Positions 37,247 to 51,845 of a DNA stretch of 64,000 bases are shown here, piece after piece. The position numbers and the translations under genes are program-made. The notes under the pieces are model-generated. The model did not search any database. It was given only the letters and a program-made list of their open reading frames with translations, and was not told where the DNA came from. Each line of letters starts with the position of its first letter. Positions within the stretch are counted from its first letter, which is position 1. Source of the stretch: Nemophila menziesii (lineage: Eukaryota > Streptophyta > Magnoliopsida > Boraginales > Hydrophyllaceae); assembly GCA_029959085.1 (NCBI GenBank), contig JARWIR010000094.1, positions 434,001 to 498,000 of the forward strand. Direction: 5' to 3'.

Positions 37247-40200
37247 AGGTAAAATATCAAAATTCAACAAATTATATAAGAAAAAAACTAATTACACCTC
37301 TTTGTATGAATAATAAATTATAAACCATAATTACTATATTTTTTTGACTATGTTAACTATATAAAATATGTTTTAATAAAAAAAGAATAACTCAAAATTT
37401 ATTCAATTAACCAAAAGATAGAAAAATAAAATAATCTATATAAAATTGCCGGCTCTCCCTTCCTAACCCTAGCTTCCACATTTTCTTGTCTATAAATAAC
37501 AAATTACACACACAAAAACATCATCAAATTGTAATATTTTGTATCATTATTTTGTAATGATTGATAGAATGTGTCCGTTCTCAAAGATGCTTCTTTCTCT
37601 GTCGATTTTTTCATTTTCATGTCAAGTGTATTTTTCTTTTAGAGATCGTTGACCATTCCATTTAAATCAAATATTCTTAGACAGATTAATATTTTTATTA
37701 CTTTTTTATCATCTTGTCATTCTAATAGATGAGGGAGATGTATAGTAAAATTAATGTGTCATGTCTGTAAAATAAAATGTTTAATGGTATTTATGTATAA
37801 ATTTCAGATAAGATAGAGACAATATAAGTGTTTAGTACCTTCCATGAAGAAGCATGTACTTGTGGACACGCTAACATTTCACTTCGATTTAACGATGATT
37901 TGAGAAGAAACAACACGGAGAAGATAAACATTAACACAATGCTCAAATCAATAGCTTATTGCTTCTCCTTTATAATGAATTTACTCTCTTTCTGTACTTT
38001 GGATGTTTCTAAAGGCTGGTACTTGATTGATTTTGTATTGTTATTTTCAATATATTTTATCATAACCTTTATTGTGTGTACATTAATTTTAAAATATCTC
38101 TATTTGAACTTGATTCAAATTATTTCATTTTTTATTTATTGAAATTATTATATTGAAATTTTAGTTAGATATTCATGGCTACCAGTCATTTAATATGGAA
38201 AAAAATTTACAAAAAAATTAAAGCTGGTCATATTTCTAACAAAATTTTATAGTCCTTGAAATTTGCCTGTTGTAATTGTTCCTAATTTTTCAATTATAAT
38301 GTTTAAGTTCTGTATTTCAAGTTTGTGATAAGTTTGTCCTTTTTTTGTTTTTTCATTATATTATACGTGTCATCCTCTTATAACAGAACAGGAGAACAGG
38401 AGGACTGTATAGTTATTTATTAAAATAAATAATCACATAAAATTAACATTAATAATGTAAATGCAAATAAAAAAAGATTTTACATTGCAAGAAAAACGTA
38501 AAATGAGTGAGTAAAGTGTTTCATTTACAAGATAAAGGGCTAAGTGTAAAAAAGTGAATCTTTGCTTCAAGCCAATCTCTTTTTCTTTCCTTGCGTAATT
38601 AGGGTAGTTTAGGGGACCATTATCCACCCGAGTTTTGATATTTCATTTTGATCCGTAAAGTTTAATTTTATAAAAACAATATCTGATATCTTGGTTTTCA
38701 GAACATTCACTTGGTCCCCCATATTTTAGAGTTAAATCTTATAGTATTAATTTATTTTTTTCTATATAAACTCTTTTTGTTTATATAATTTAATATAATT
38801 TGTATTATTTTCATTCAATACTTCTTGTATAATTATGATTTAATATAAATCCACTCCAGGGCACATTAAAATTTTAACTGGTTACAATTCCAATTACTCT
38901 TTTACCCTTTTTTGTTTTTATTTCTGATATATAATTATTTGATCAAAAATATTTTAAATTCTAATAATTTTTCCTTCTCTCTCATATCTCTAACCTCCCC
39001 TTTCTCGCACGTGAAAACCAGGTCTTGCCATGAGCTTCTGTGAGACGATAGCATAATACTGGTTTCAAACACAAGGTATATTTGATTACAAACTTTATTA
39101 TCCCATTTCTATATAACTTATGCTGATGATACGTATTGTTTAGTCAAATGTGCGAGCTTATTATCAAACTTTTCTTGATGATAAAACTCAAATATCAGTT
39201 GATAAGAAGATAAAGGGTTATGGTCCATTGCTATAAGACAAGGAAGTGATATTATGAATACGTAGGGCATCAGATTCTAAATCAAGAGATTCGGTGGGAT
39301 GTAGACGATTTTGGAAGTGACGAGATGAAGGATTTAGAGAACAACTTTCTTGGGAGGCTCCTGGAATGTTAATAGAACAAGAAACAAGAATATGAGGACA
39401 GTGCATACAAAATACCGCATCTTGGCTTTAGAAAATTATTGAGTTGCTTTGTTTTGTCAATTTTTGAACTCCTAGTCTAATTTTTTAGTTGCTTTGTTTT
39501 GTCAATTTTTTTACTGCTAATTTTTGTAATGCTAGTCTTTTCTAATAATCATTAGTATTTTTGTAATAATTAGTAGTAATTTCAATTCAATTTCTTTTCT
39601 TTTTGTTATTTCCCTTATTTGAACGTAGTCGTCAAGCAAAATTCCAAAAACTCAATGAATTTTCTCGATACTCTGAAAAGTTATTGTACGTACTAAGCAT
39701 ACAATCATACTCAGTACGCGGATACTCAGTCTAGTAACTCAATAAAAAAAATTTAAACACTTAGTAACTTTTTCCGTTACTGAGCACTTTTTCCTATACT
39801 CAGTATCTTTTTTCCATACTCAATACTCCATACCAGTAACGTTTTTCACACTCAGAACGCCATACTCAGAACTTTTTCAGGCGGTGGTCGGCGATGGTTT
39901 GTGGTTGTGGTCGGTGCTGAAAATTCTTGATAGTTAATGAAGGAGGAGAGAGAAAAAAGGATATAGAAGGAGAGAGATTAATGGTAATAGAAGAGAAAAA
40001 AGAATGAGAGGGTTCATTTGTGGCACCAAGATAGTCTCCAAGACCGAATTCACCCTACGATTTTTAGGACCAAAATTATAATTGTGTTTTAATTTCTTTG
40101 TAGTTTTATATAATAAAATACAAATTTTTATATGTAATTTCATTAGAGACAAGACATTGGATCTTGGGTCGTTTAACTTCACCTGCTCTATCAAACTTAT

Positions 40201-41324
40201 TAAATTTATTTTATCAAGTTATAATTTATTTTATTTGTATATTTTTTAAATTTTAAAATATAGATTATGTTGTATAATATAGGGAATTATAATGTAATTA
40301 ATTTATATGAATTTAATATACAAACAACTTAGGGCCCATTTGGAAGTGTTTATTTTAGAGTAAAAAAACGCTTCTAGAATAAAAATTTAAATTTGAAAAA
40401 ATTATTTTAAATCTAAAATCACTTTAAGTGTTTTTTTTTAAGAAGCACCAACTCATAAAGTGATTTTAAGAATTTAAAACACTTTAAAAGTTCGTGAATC
40501 ACTTTTAAGTACTTTTTTAAAAAAGCATTTCCAAACAATAACTTATATTACATTTTTATTATAATATATAGACCGACTTTATTTTTTAAATCGTGGTTAT
40601 TATTTAATATTATGAAATTTTATTAAGCGTATTTTACTCCTATTTGTTGATGTTAAGTATCCGTTATCAAGGGTAGTTTAGGAGTTTTATTTAGTGAAGG
40701 TTCTAAAATTCAAAAAAGCCTGGTATGGGAAAATTCTCTATATAGTCCGTGAGTTATATCCTTTTTTATGGCCTTTTAGTATCGCCTAGGGTGTGATAAA
40801 AATATGATAATAAAATACGGATAAACGATGCACTAACAACCTAGACTAATCACGTTACTCACGTCATGTATCACATGTTGTATGCAAGTTTTAACGATAA
40901 GTCAGACGCAGTCTCAGGGACTTAGTGTGTTATACGAATCACGTCTCACCATTATTGGAATGTGGTTTAGCAATTGATTTATTAAAACAACATTACTAAT
41001 CATCAATATCTAATTTTGACAGAAAATATTATATTTAACTATTATAATTAATAACCTATATATTTAAAGCATGTTCCAATAATATAGCGAGTGTATCCAT
41101 TTGATAAACCATCTAATTATAAAATTAAAATATTTAAACAATTTTATCAACTAGTAATTTACAAAAATTTGAATTCAAATTCTTCACATAACTGATAGTT
41201 TAGTATATATAATAAATATATTAAGCAAATAAAGAAATTAAAATCTTAATAAGAAAAGATGAAAAACATCTAAATCAAGTTTTACTAGTATTAATATCAT
41301 TTTAAATATATATTAATTCAAATA
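37247..41324 (+). repeat. Macrosatellite unit 10 (4078 bp)
   Basis: A solitary type, with no very close neighbour. Private changes include GACAATATAAGTG, CTACCAGTCATTT and GACCATTATCCACC; the last is shared with units 11 and 12. Confidence 0.97.
39028..39431 (+). pseudogene. U1C-like fragment, unit 10
   Basis: Exon b begins at 39144. AAGATAAAG replaces AAGATCAAG, which is silent in the KIK motif. Confidence 0.68.
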
Positions 41325-44300
41325 AGGTAAAATATCAAAATTCAGCAAATTATATAAGAACAAAAAACTAATTACACCTCTTTGTATGAATAATAAATTA
41401 TAAACCATAATTACTATATTTTTTTTGACTATGTTAACTATATAAAATATGTTATAATAAAAAACGAATAACTCAAAATTTATTCAATTAACCAAAAGAT
41501 AGAAAAATAAAATAATCTATATAAAATTGCCGCCTCTCCCTTCCTAACCCTAGCTTCCACATTTTCTTGTCTATAAATAACAAATTACACACACAAAAAC
41601 ATAATCAAATTGTAATATTTTGTATCATTATTTTGTAATGATTGATAGAATGTGTCCGTTCTCAAAGATGCTTCTTTCTCTGTCGATCTTTTCATTTTCA
41701 TGTCAAGTGTATTTTTCTTTTAGAGATCGTTGACCATTCCATTTCAATCAAATATTCTTTCACAGATTAATTTTTTTATTAATTTTTTATCATCTTGTCA
41801 TTCTAATAGATTAGGGACATGTATAGTAAAATTAATGTGTCATGTCTGTAAAATAAAATGTTTAATGGTATTTATGTATAAATTTCAGATAAGATAGAGA
41901 CAAAAGAAGTGTTTAGTACCTTCCATGAAGAAGCATCTACTTGTGGACAAGCTAACATTTCACTTCGATTTAACGATGATTTTAGAAGAAACAACACGGA
42001 GAAGATGAACATTAACACAGTGCTCAAATCAATAGCTTATTGCTTCTCCTTTATAATGAATTTACTCTCTTTCTGTACTTTGGATGTTTCTAAAGGCTGG
42101 TACTTGATTGATTTTGTATTGTTATTTTCAATATATTTTATCATAACCTTTATTGTGTGTACATTAATTTTAAAATCTCTCTATTTGAACTTGATTAAAA
42201 TTATTTCATTTTTTATTTATTGAAATTATTATATTGAAATTTTAGTTAGATATCCATGGCTATCAGTCGTTTAATATGGAAAAAAATTTACAAAAAAATT
42301 AAAGCTGGATATATTTCTAGCAAAATTTTATAGTCCTTGACATTTGCCTATTGTAATTGTTCCTAATTTTTCAATTATGATGTTTAAGTTCTGTATTTCA
42401 AGTTTGTGATAAGTTTGTCCTTTTTTTGTTTTTTCATTATATTATACGTGTCATCCTCTTATGAAAGAACAGGAGAACAGGAGGACTGTATAGTTATTTA
42501 TTAAAATAAATAATCACATAAAATTAACATTAATAATGTAAATGCAAATAAAAAAAAAATTTACATTGTAAGAAAATCGTAAAATGAGTGAGTAAAGTGT
42601 TTCATTTACAAGATAAAGGGCTAAGTGTTAAAAAGTGAATCTTTGGTTCAAGCCAATCTCTTTTTCTTTCCTTGCGTAATTAGGGTAGTTTAGGGAACCA
42701 TTATCCACCCGAGTTTTGATATTTCATTTTGATCCCTAAAGTTTAATTTTATAAAAAACAATTTCTGATATCTTGGTTTTCAGAACATTCACTTGGTCCC
42801 CCATATTTTAGAGTTAAATCTTAAAGTATTAATTTATTTTTTTCTATATAAACTCTTTTTGTTTATATAATTTAATATAATTTGTATTATTTTCATTCAA
42901 TACTTCTTGCATAATTATGATTTAATATAAATCCACTACAGGGCACATTAAAATTTTAACAGGTTACAATTCCAATTACTCTTTTACCCTTTTTTGTTTT
43001 TATTTCTGATATATATTTATTTGATCAAAAATATTTTAAATTCTAATATTTTTTCCTTCTCTCTCATATCTCTAACCTCCCCTTTCTCGCACGTGAAAAC
43101 CAGGTCTTGCCATGAGCTTCTGTGAGACGATAGCATAATACTGGTTTCAAACACAAGGTATATTTGATTACAAACTTTATTATCCCATTTCTATATAACT
43201 TATGCTGATGATACGTATTGTTTAGTCAAATGTGCGAGCTTATTATCAAACTTTTCTTGATGATAAAACTCAAATATCAATTGATAAGAAAATCAAGGGT
43301 TATGGTCCATTGCAAAAAGACAAGGAAGTGATATTATGAATACGTAGGGCATCAGATTCTAATTCAAGTGATTCGGTGAGATGTAGACGATTTTGGAAGT
43401 GACGTGATGAAGGATTTAGAGAACAACTTTCTTGGGAGGCTCCTGGAATGTTAATAGAACAAGAAACAAGAATATGAGGACAGTGCATACAAAATACCGC
43501 ATCTTGACTTTAGAAAATTATTGAGTTGCTTTGTTTTGTCAATTTTTGAACTCCTAGTCTAATTTTTTAGTTGCTTTGTTTTGTCAATTTTTGTACTGCT
43601 AATTTTTGTAATGCTAGTCTTTTCTAATAATCATTAGTATTTTTGTAATAATTAGTAGTAATTTCAATTCAATTTCTTTTCTTTTTGTTATTTCCCTTAT
43701 TTGAACGTAGTCGTAAAGCAAAATTCCAAAAACTCAATGAATTTTCTCGATACTCGGAAAAGTTATTGTACGTACTAAGCATACAATCATACTCAGGATA
43801 CTCAGTCTAGTAACTCAATAAAAAAATTTAAACACTTAGTAACTTTTTCCGTCACTGAGCACTTTTTCCTATACTCAGTATCTTTTTTCCATACTCAATA
43901 CTCCATACCAGTAACATTTTTCACACTCGGAACGCCATATTCAAAACTTTTTCAGGCGGTGGTCGGCGATGGTTGGTGGTTGTGGTCGGTGCTGAAAATT
44001 CTTGATAGTTAATGAAGGAGGAGAGAGAAAAAAGGATATAGAAGGAGAGAGATTAATGGTAATAGAAGAGAAAAAAGAATGAGAGGGTTCATTTGTGGCA
44101 CCAAGATAGTCTCCAAGACCGAATTCACCCTACGATTTGTAGGACCAAAATTATAATTGTGTTTTAATTTCTTTGTAGTTTTATATAATAGAATACAAAT
44201 TTTTATATGTAATTTCATCAGAGACAAGACATTGGATCTTGGGTCGTTTAACTTCACCTGCTCTATCAAACTTTTTAAATTTATTTTATCACGTTATAAT

Positions 44301-45400
44301 TTATTTTATTTGTATATTTTTTTAAATTTTAAAATATAGATTATGTTGTATAATATAGGGAATTATAATGTAATTAATTTATATGAATTTAATATACAAA
44401 CAACTTAGGGCCCATTTGGAAGTGTTTATTTTAGAGTAAAAAAATACTTCTAGAATAAAAATTTAAATTTGAAAAAATTATTTTAAATCTAAAATCACTT
44501 TAAGTGTTTTTTTTAAGAAGCACCAACTCATAAAGTGATTTTAAGAGTTTAAAACACTTTAAAAGTTCGTGAAGCACTTTTAAGTACTTTTTTAAAAAAG
44601 CATTTCCAAACAATAACTTATATTACATTTTTATTATAATATAGAGACCGTCTTTATTTTTTAAATCGTGGTTATTATTTAATATTATAAAATTTTACTA
44701 AGCGTATTTTACTCCTATTTGTTGATGTTAAGTATCCGTTATCAAGGGTAGTTTAGGAGTTTTATTTAGTGAAGGTTCTAAAATTCAAAAAAGCCTGGTA
44801 TGGGAAAATTCTCTATATAGTCCGTGAGTTATATCCTTTTTTATGGCCTTTTAGTATCGCCTAGGGTGTGATAAAAATATGATAATAAAATACGGATAAA
44901 CGATGCACTAACAACCAAGACTAATCACGTTACTCACGTCATGTATCACATGTTGTATGCAAGTTTTAACGATAAGTCAGACGCAGTCTCAGGGACTTAG
45001 TGTGTTATACGAATCACGTCTCACCATTATTGAAATGTGGTTTAGCAATTGATTTATTAAAACAACATTACTAATCATCAATATCTAATTTTGACAGAAA
45101 ATATTATATTTAACTATTATAATTAATAACCTATATATTTAAAGCATGTTCCAATGATATAGCTGAGTGTATCCATTTGATAAACCATCTAATTATAAAA
45201 TTAAAGTATTTAAACAATTTTATCAACTAGTAATTTACAAAAATTTGAATTCAAATTCTTCACATAACTGATAGTTTACTATATATAATAAATATATTAA
45301 GCAAATAAAGAAATTAAAATCTTAATAAGCAAAGATGAAAAACATCTAAATCAAGTTTTACTAGTATTAATATCATTTTAAATAACTATTAATTCAAATA
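41325..45400 (+). repeat. Macrosatellite unit 11 (4076 bp)
   Basis: Nearly identical to unit 12 from about 41600 onwards: AACATAATCAAATTG, ATAGATTAGGGAC, GATGATTTTAGAAG and ACTCAGGATACTCAG are shared. The first ~150 bp differ (GTATGAATAATAAA, GTTATAATAAAA). Confidence 0.97.
43110..43513 (+). pseudogene. U1C-like fragment, unit 11
   Basis: Exon b begins at 43226. AAGAAAATC replaces AAGAAGATC (silent), shared with unit 12. Confidence 0.68.
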
Positions 45401-48400
45401 AGGTAAAATATCAAAATTCAACAAATTATATAAGAACAAAAAACTAATTACACCTCTTTATATGAATAAAAAATTATAAACCATAATTACTATATTTTTT
45501 TTGACTATGTTAACTATATAAAATATGTTTTAATAAAAAACGAATAACTCAAAATTTATTCAATTAACCAAAAGATAGAAAAATAAAATAATCTATATAA
45601 AATTGCCGCCTCTCCCTTCCTAACCCTAGCTTCCACATTTTCTTGTCTATAAATAACAAATTACACACACAAAAACATAATCAAATTGTAATATTTTGTA
45701 TCATTATTTTGTAATGATTGATAGAATGTGTCCGTTCTCAAAGATGCTTCTTTCTCTGTCGATCTTTTCATTTTCATGTCAAGTGTATTTTTCTTTTAGA
45801 GATCGTTGACCATTCCATTTCAATCAAATATTCTTTCACAGATTAATTTTTTTATTAATTTTTTATCATCTTGTCATTCTAATAGATTAGGGACATGTAT
45901 AGTAAAATTAATGTGTCATGTCTGTAAAATAAAATGTTTAATGGTATTTATGTATAAATTTCAGATAAGATAGAGACAAAAGAAGTGTTTAGTACCTTCC
46001 ATGAAGAAGCATCTACTTGTGGACAAGCTAACATTTCACTTCGATTTAACGATGATTTTAGAAGAAACAACACGGAGAAGATGAACATTAACACAGTGCT
46101 CAAATCAATAGCTTATTGCTTCTCCTTTATAATGAATTTACTCTCTTTCTGTACTTTGGATGTTTCTAAAGGCTGGTACTTGATTGATTTTGTATTGTTA
46201 TTTTCAATATATTTTATCATAACCTTTATTGTGTGTACATTAATTTTAAAATCTCTCTATTTGAACTTGATTAAAATTATTTCATTTTTTATTTATTGAA
46301 ATTATTATATTGAAATTTTAGTTAGATATCCATGGCTATCAGTCGTTTAATATGGAAAAAAATTTACAAAAAAATTAAAGCTGGATATATTTCTAGCAAA
46401 ATTTTATAGTCCTTGACATTTGCCTATTGTAATTGTTCCTAATTTTTCAATTATGATGTTTAAGTTCTGTATTTCAAGTTTGTGATAAGTTTGTCCTTTT
46501 TTTGTTTTTTCATTATATTATACGTGTCATCCTCTTATGAAAGAACAGGAGAACAGGAGGACTGTATAGTTATTTATTAAAATAAATAATCACATAAAAT
46601 TAACATTAATAATGTAAATGCAAATAAAAAAAAAATTTACATTGTAAGAAAATCGTAAAATGAGTGAGTAAAGTGTTTCATTTACAAGATAAAGGGCTAA
46701 GTGTTAAAAAGTGAATCTTTGGTTCAAGCCAATCTCTTTTTCTTTCCTTGCGTAATTAGGGTAGTTTAGGGAACCATTATCCACCCGAGTTTTGATATTT
46801 CATTTTGATCCCTAAAGTTTAATTTTATAAAAAACAATTTCTGATATCTTGGTTTTCAGAACATTCACTTGGTCCCCCATATTTTAGAGTTAAATCTTAA
46901 AGTATTAATTTATTTTTTTCTATATAAACTCTTTTTGTTTATATAATTTAATATAATTTGTATTATTTTCATTCAATACTTCTTGCATAATTATGATTTA
47001 ATATAAATCCACTACAGGGCACATTAAAATTTTAACAGGTTACAATTCCAATTACTCTTTTACCCTTTTTTGTTTTTATTTCTGATATATATTTATTTGA
47101 TCAAAAATATTTTAAATTCTAATATTTTTTCCTTCTCTCTCATATCTCTAACCTCCCCTTTCTCGCACGTGAAAACCAGGTCTTGCCATGAGCTTCTGTG
47201 AGACGATAGCATAATACTGGTTTCAAACACAAGGTATATTTGATTACAAACTTTATTATCCCATTTCTATATAACTTATGCTGATGATACGTATTGTTTA
47301 GTCAAATGTGCGAGCTTATTATCAAACTTTTCTTGATGATAAAACTCAAATATCAATTGATAAGAAAATCAAGGGTTATGGTCCATTGCAAAAAGACAAG
47401 GAAGTGATATTATGAATACGTAGGGCATCAGATTCTAATTCAAGTGATTCGGTGAGATGTAGACGATTTTGGAAGTGACGTGATGAAGGATTTAGAGAAC
47501 AACTTTCTTGGGAGGCTCCTGGAATGTTAATAGAACAAGAAACAAGAATATGAGGACAGTGCATACAAAATACCGCATCTTGACTTTAGAAAATTATTGA
47601 GTTGCTTTGTTTTGTCAATTTTTGAACTCCTAGTCTAATTTTTTAGTTGCTTTGTTTTGTCAATTTTTGTACTGCTAATTTTTGTAATGCTAGTCTTTTC
47701 TAATAATCATTAGTATTTTTGTAATAATTAGTAGTAATTTCAATTCAATTTCTTTTCTTTTTGTTATTTCCCTTATTTGAACGTAGTCGTAAAGCAAAAT
47801 TCCAAAAACTCAATGAATTTTCTCGATACTCGGAAAAGTTATTGTACGTACTAAGCATACAATCATACTCAGGATACTCAGTCTAGTAACTCAATAAAAA
47901 ATTTAAACACTTAGTAACTTTTTCCGTCACTGAGCACTTTTTCCTATACTCAGTATCTTTTTTCCATACTCAATACTCCATACCAGTAACATTTTTCACA
48001 CTCGGAACGCCATATTCAAAACTTTTTCAGGCGGTGGTCGGCGATGGTTGGTGGTTGTGGTCGGTGCTGAAAATTCTTGATAGTTAATGAAGGAGGAGAG
48101 AGAAAAAAGGATATAGAAGGAGAGAGATTAATGGTAATAGAAGAGAAAAAAGAATGAGAGGGTTCATTTGTGGCACCAAGATAGTCTCCAAGACCGAATT
48201 CACCCTACGATTTGTAGGACCAAAATTATAATTGTGTTTTAATTTCTTTGTAGTTTTATATAATAGAATACAAATTTTTATATGTAATTTCATCAGAGAC
48301 AAGACATTGGATCTTGGGTCGTTTAACTTCACCTGCTCTATCAAACTTTTTAAATTTATTTTATCACGTTATAATTTATTTTATTTGTATATTTTTTTAA

Positions 48401-49475
48401 ATTTTAAAATATAGATTATGTTGTATAATATAGGGAATTATAATGTAATTAATTTATATGAATTTAATATACAAACAACTTAGGGCCCATTTGGAAGTGT
48501 TTATTTTAGAGTAAAAAAATACTTCTAGAATAAAAATTTAAATTTGAAAAAATTATTTTAAATCTAAAATCACTTTAAGTGTTTTTTTTAAGAAGCACCA
48601 ACTCATAAAGTGATTTTAAGAGTTTAAAACACTTTAAAAGTTCGTGAAGCACTTTTAAGTACTTTTTTAAAAAAGCATTTCCAAACAATAACTTATATTA
48701 CATTTTTATTATAATATAGAGACCGTCTTTATTTTTTAAATCGTGGTTATTATTTAATATTATAAAATTTTACTAAGCGTATTTTACTCCTATTTGTTGA
48801 TGTTAAGTATCCGTTATCAAGGGTAGTTTAGGAGTTTTATTTAGTGAAGGTTCTAAAATTCAAAAAAGCCTGGTATGGGAAAATTCTCTATATAGTCCGT
48901 GAGTTATATCCTTTTTTATGGCCTTTTAGTATCGCCTAGGGTGTGATAAAAATATGATAATAAAATACGGATAAACGATGCACTAACAACCAAGACTAAT
49001 CACGTTACTCACGTCATGTATCACATGTTGTATGCAAGTTTTAACGATAAGTCAGATGCAGTCTCAGGGACTTAGTGTGTTATACGAATCACGTCTCACC
49101 ATTATTGAAATGTGGTTTAGCAATTGATTTATTAAAACAACATTACTAATCATCAATATCTAATTTTGACAGAAAATATTATATTTAACTATTATAATTA
49201 ATAACCTATATATTTAAAGCATGTTCCAATGATATAGCTGAGTGTATCCATTTGATAAACCATCTAATTATAAAATTAAAGTATTTAAACAATTTTATCA
49301 ACTAGTAATTTACAAAAATTTGAATTCAAATTCTTCACATAACTGATAGTTTACTATATATAATAAATATATTAAGCAAATAAAGAAATTAAAATCTTAA
49401 TAAGCAAAGATGAAAAACATCTAAATCAAGTTTTACTAGTATTAATATCATTTTAAATAACTATTAATTCAAATA
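45401..49475 (+). repeat. Macrosatellite unit 12 (4075 bp)
   Basis: A copy of unit 11. I see only isolated differences after the first ~150 bp (one A fewer near 47895; AGATGCAG for AGACGCAG near 49056). Its first bases (TTATATGAATAAAAAATT) match unit 13. Confidence 0.97.
47186..47589 (+). pseudogene. U1C-like fragment, unit 12
   Basis: Exon b begins at 47302. I saw no difference from unit 11 over this span. Confidence 0.68.
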
Positions 49476-49766
49476 AGGTAAAATATCAAAATTCAACAAA
49501 TTATATAAGAACAAAAAACTAATTACACCTCTTTATATGAATAAAAAATTATAAACCATAATTACTATATTTTTTTTGACTATGTTAACTATATAAAATA
49601 TGTTTTAATAAAAAACGAATAACTCAAAATTTATTCAATTAACCAAAAGATAGAAAAATAAAATAATCTATATAAAATTGCCGCCTCTCCCTTCCTAACC
49701 CTAGCCTCCACATTTTCTTGTCTATAAATAACAAATTACACACACAAAAACATCATCAAATTGTAA

Positions 49767-49963
49767 TATTTTGTAGGAAAATTCTTCCATCCAATATTGG
49801 ATGATCCTACACCAATAAAAATAATACACATAACCCATGTTTTAAACTTACAAAATTAACTAACTTATTAATCTAATGACATGTGTTTTGTTATTATTAT
49901 CAATGACCATGATATAAATATTGGACCATCCTATATTGGATGGAAGTATTACCCTATTTTGTA
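49767..49963 (+). mobile_element. 179-bp Mutator-type MITE (49776-49954) with 9-bp target duplication
   Basis: TATTTTGTA flanks the insert on both sides (49767-49775 and 49955-49963); all other units have it once. A 9-bp duplication is the Mutator/MULE hallmark. The ends are ~32-bp inverted repeats with about five mismatches: left GGAAAATTCTTCCATCC, right (reverse strand) GGGTAATACTTCCATCC, followed by AATATTGGATG and AATATAGGATG. No coding capacity. It sits between the TATA box and the first ATG of the gene-like cassette. It is absent from unit 14, so it inserted after units 13 and 14 separated. Confidence 0.93.
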
Positions 49964-50263
49964 TCATTATTTTGTAATGATTGATAGAATGTGTCCGTTC
50001 TCAAAGATGCTTCTTTCTCTGTAGATCTTTTCATTTTCATGTCAAGTGTATTTTTCTTTCAGAGATCGTTGACCATTCCATTTCAATCAAATATTCTTTC
50101 ACAGATTAATATTTTTATTAATTTTTTATCATCTTGTCATTCTAATAGATGAGGGACATGTATAGTAAAATTAATGTGTCATGTCTGTAAAATAAAATGT
50201 TTAAGGGTATTTATGTATAAATTTCAGATAAGATAGAGACAAAAGAAGTGTTTAGTACCTTCC

Positions 50264-50563
50264 ATGAAGAAGCATCTACTTGTGGACAAGCTAACATTTA
50301 TACTTCGATTTAACGATGATTTGAGAAGAATCAACACGGAGAAGATGAACATTAACACAGTGCTCAAATCAATAGCTTATTGCTTCTCCTTTATAATGAA
50401 TTTACTCTCTTTCTGTACTTTGGATGTTTCTAAAGGCTGGTACTTGATTGATTTTGTATTGTTATTTTCAGTATATTTTATCATAACCTTTATTGTGTGT
50501 ACATTAATTTTAAAATCTCTCTATTTGAACTTGATTAAAATTATTTCATTTTTTATTTATTGA
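50264..50563 (+). CDS. Exon-like frame, unit 13 copy now opened by an ATG
   Basis: One net inserted base (CATTTATACTTCG against CATTTCACTTCG) joins the ATG frame in CCATGAAGAAGC to the long downstream frame, giving 99 codons that begin MKKHLLVDKLTFILRFNDD. In other units this ATG frame closes after about 19 codons. The product is otherwise the same unknown two-hydrophobic-segment peptide. The same insertion and an AAC to ATC change are in unit 14, so they predate the split of these two units. It could be chance; there is no evidence of expression. Confidence 0.2.
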   Translation: MKKHLLVDKLTFILRFNDDLRRINTEKMNINTVLKSIAYCFSFIMNLLSFCTLDVSKGWYLIDFVLLFSVYFIITFIVCTLILKSLYLNLIKIISFFIY

Positions 50564-51441
50564 AATTATTTATATTGAAATTTTAGTTAGATATCCATGG
50601 CTATCAGTCGTTTAATATGGAAAAAAATTTACAAAAAAATTAAAGCTGGACATATTTCTAGCAAAATTTTATAGTCCTTGACATTTGCCTATTGTAATTG
50701 TTCCTAATTTTTCAATTATGATGGTTAAGTTCTGTATTTCAAGTTTGTGATAAGTTTGTCCTTTTTTTGTTTTTTCATTATATTATACGTGTCATCCTCT
50801 TATGACAGAATAGGAGGACTGTATAGTTATTTATTAAATAAATAATCACATAAAATTAATATTAATAATGTAAATGCAAATAAAAAAAGATTTTACATTG
50901 TAAGAAAATCGTAAAATAAGTGAGTAAAGTGTTACATTTACAAGATAAAGGGCTAAGTGTTAAAAAGTGAATCTTTACTTCAAGCCAATCTCTTTTTCTT
51001 TCCTTGCGTAATTAGGGTAGATTAGGGGACCATGGCCCACCCGAGTTTTGATATTTTATTTTGATCCCTAAAGTTTAATTTTATAAAAAACAATTTCTGA
51101 TATCTTGGTTTTCTTAACATTCACTTGGTCCCCCATATTTTAGAGTTAAATCTTAAAGTATTAATTTATTTTTTTCTATATAAACTCTTTTTGTTTATAT
51201 AATTTAATATAATTTGTATTATTTTCGTTCAATACTTCTTGCATAATTATGATTTAATATAAATCCACTCCAGGGCACAATAAAATTTTAACAGGTTACA
51301 ATTCCAATTACTCTTTTACCCTTTTTTGTTTTTATTTCTGATATATATTTATTTGATCAAAAATATTTTAAATTCTAATAATTATTCCTTCTCTCTCATA
51401 TCTCTAACCTCCCCTTTCTCGCACGTGAAAACCAGGTCTTG

Positions 51442-51845
51442 CCATGATCTTCTGTGAGACGATAGCATAATACTGGTTTCAAACACAAGGTATATTTGAT
51501 TACAAACTTTACTATCCCATTTCTATATAACTTATAATGATGATACGTATTGTTTAGTCAAATGTGCGAGCTTATTATCAAACTTTTCTTGATGATAAAA
51601 CTCAAATATCAGTTGATAAGAAGATCAAGGGTTATGGTCCATTGCTAAAAGACAAGGAAGTGATATTATGAATACGTAGGGCATCAGATTCTAATTCAAG
51701 AGATTCGGTGGGATGTAGACGATTTTGGAAGTGACGTGATGAAGTATTTAGAGAACAACTTTCTTGGGAGGCTCCTGGAATGTTAATAGAACAAGAAACA
51801 AGAATATGAGGACAGTGCATACAAAATACCGCATCTTGACTTTAG
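51442..51845 (+). pseudogene. U1C-like fragment, unit 13
   Basis: Exon b begins at 51558. The intron reads CTTATAATGATG for CTTATGCTGATG, and GAAGTATTT replaces GAAGGATTT. Confidence 0.68.

Noticed and set aside
38433..38627. 64-codon minus-strand frame in unit 10
   Set aside because: Present only in one unit because of local changes; no family resemblance.
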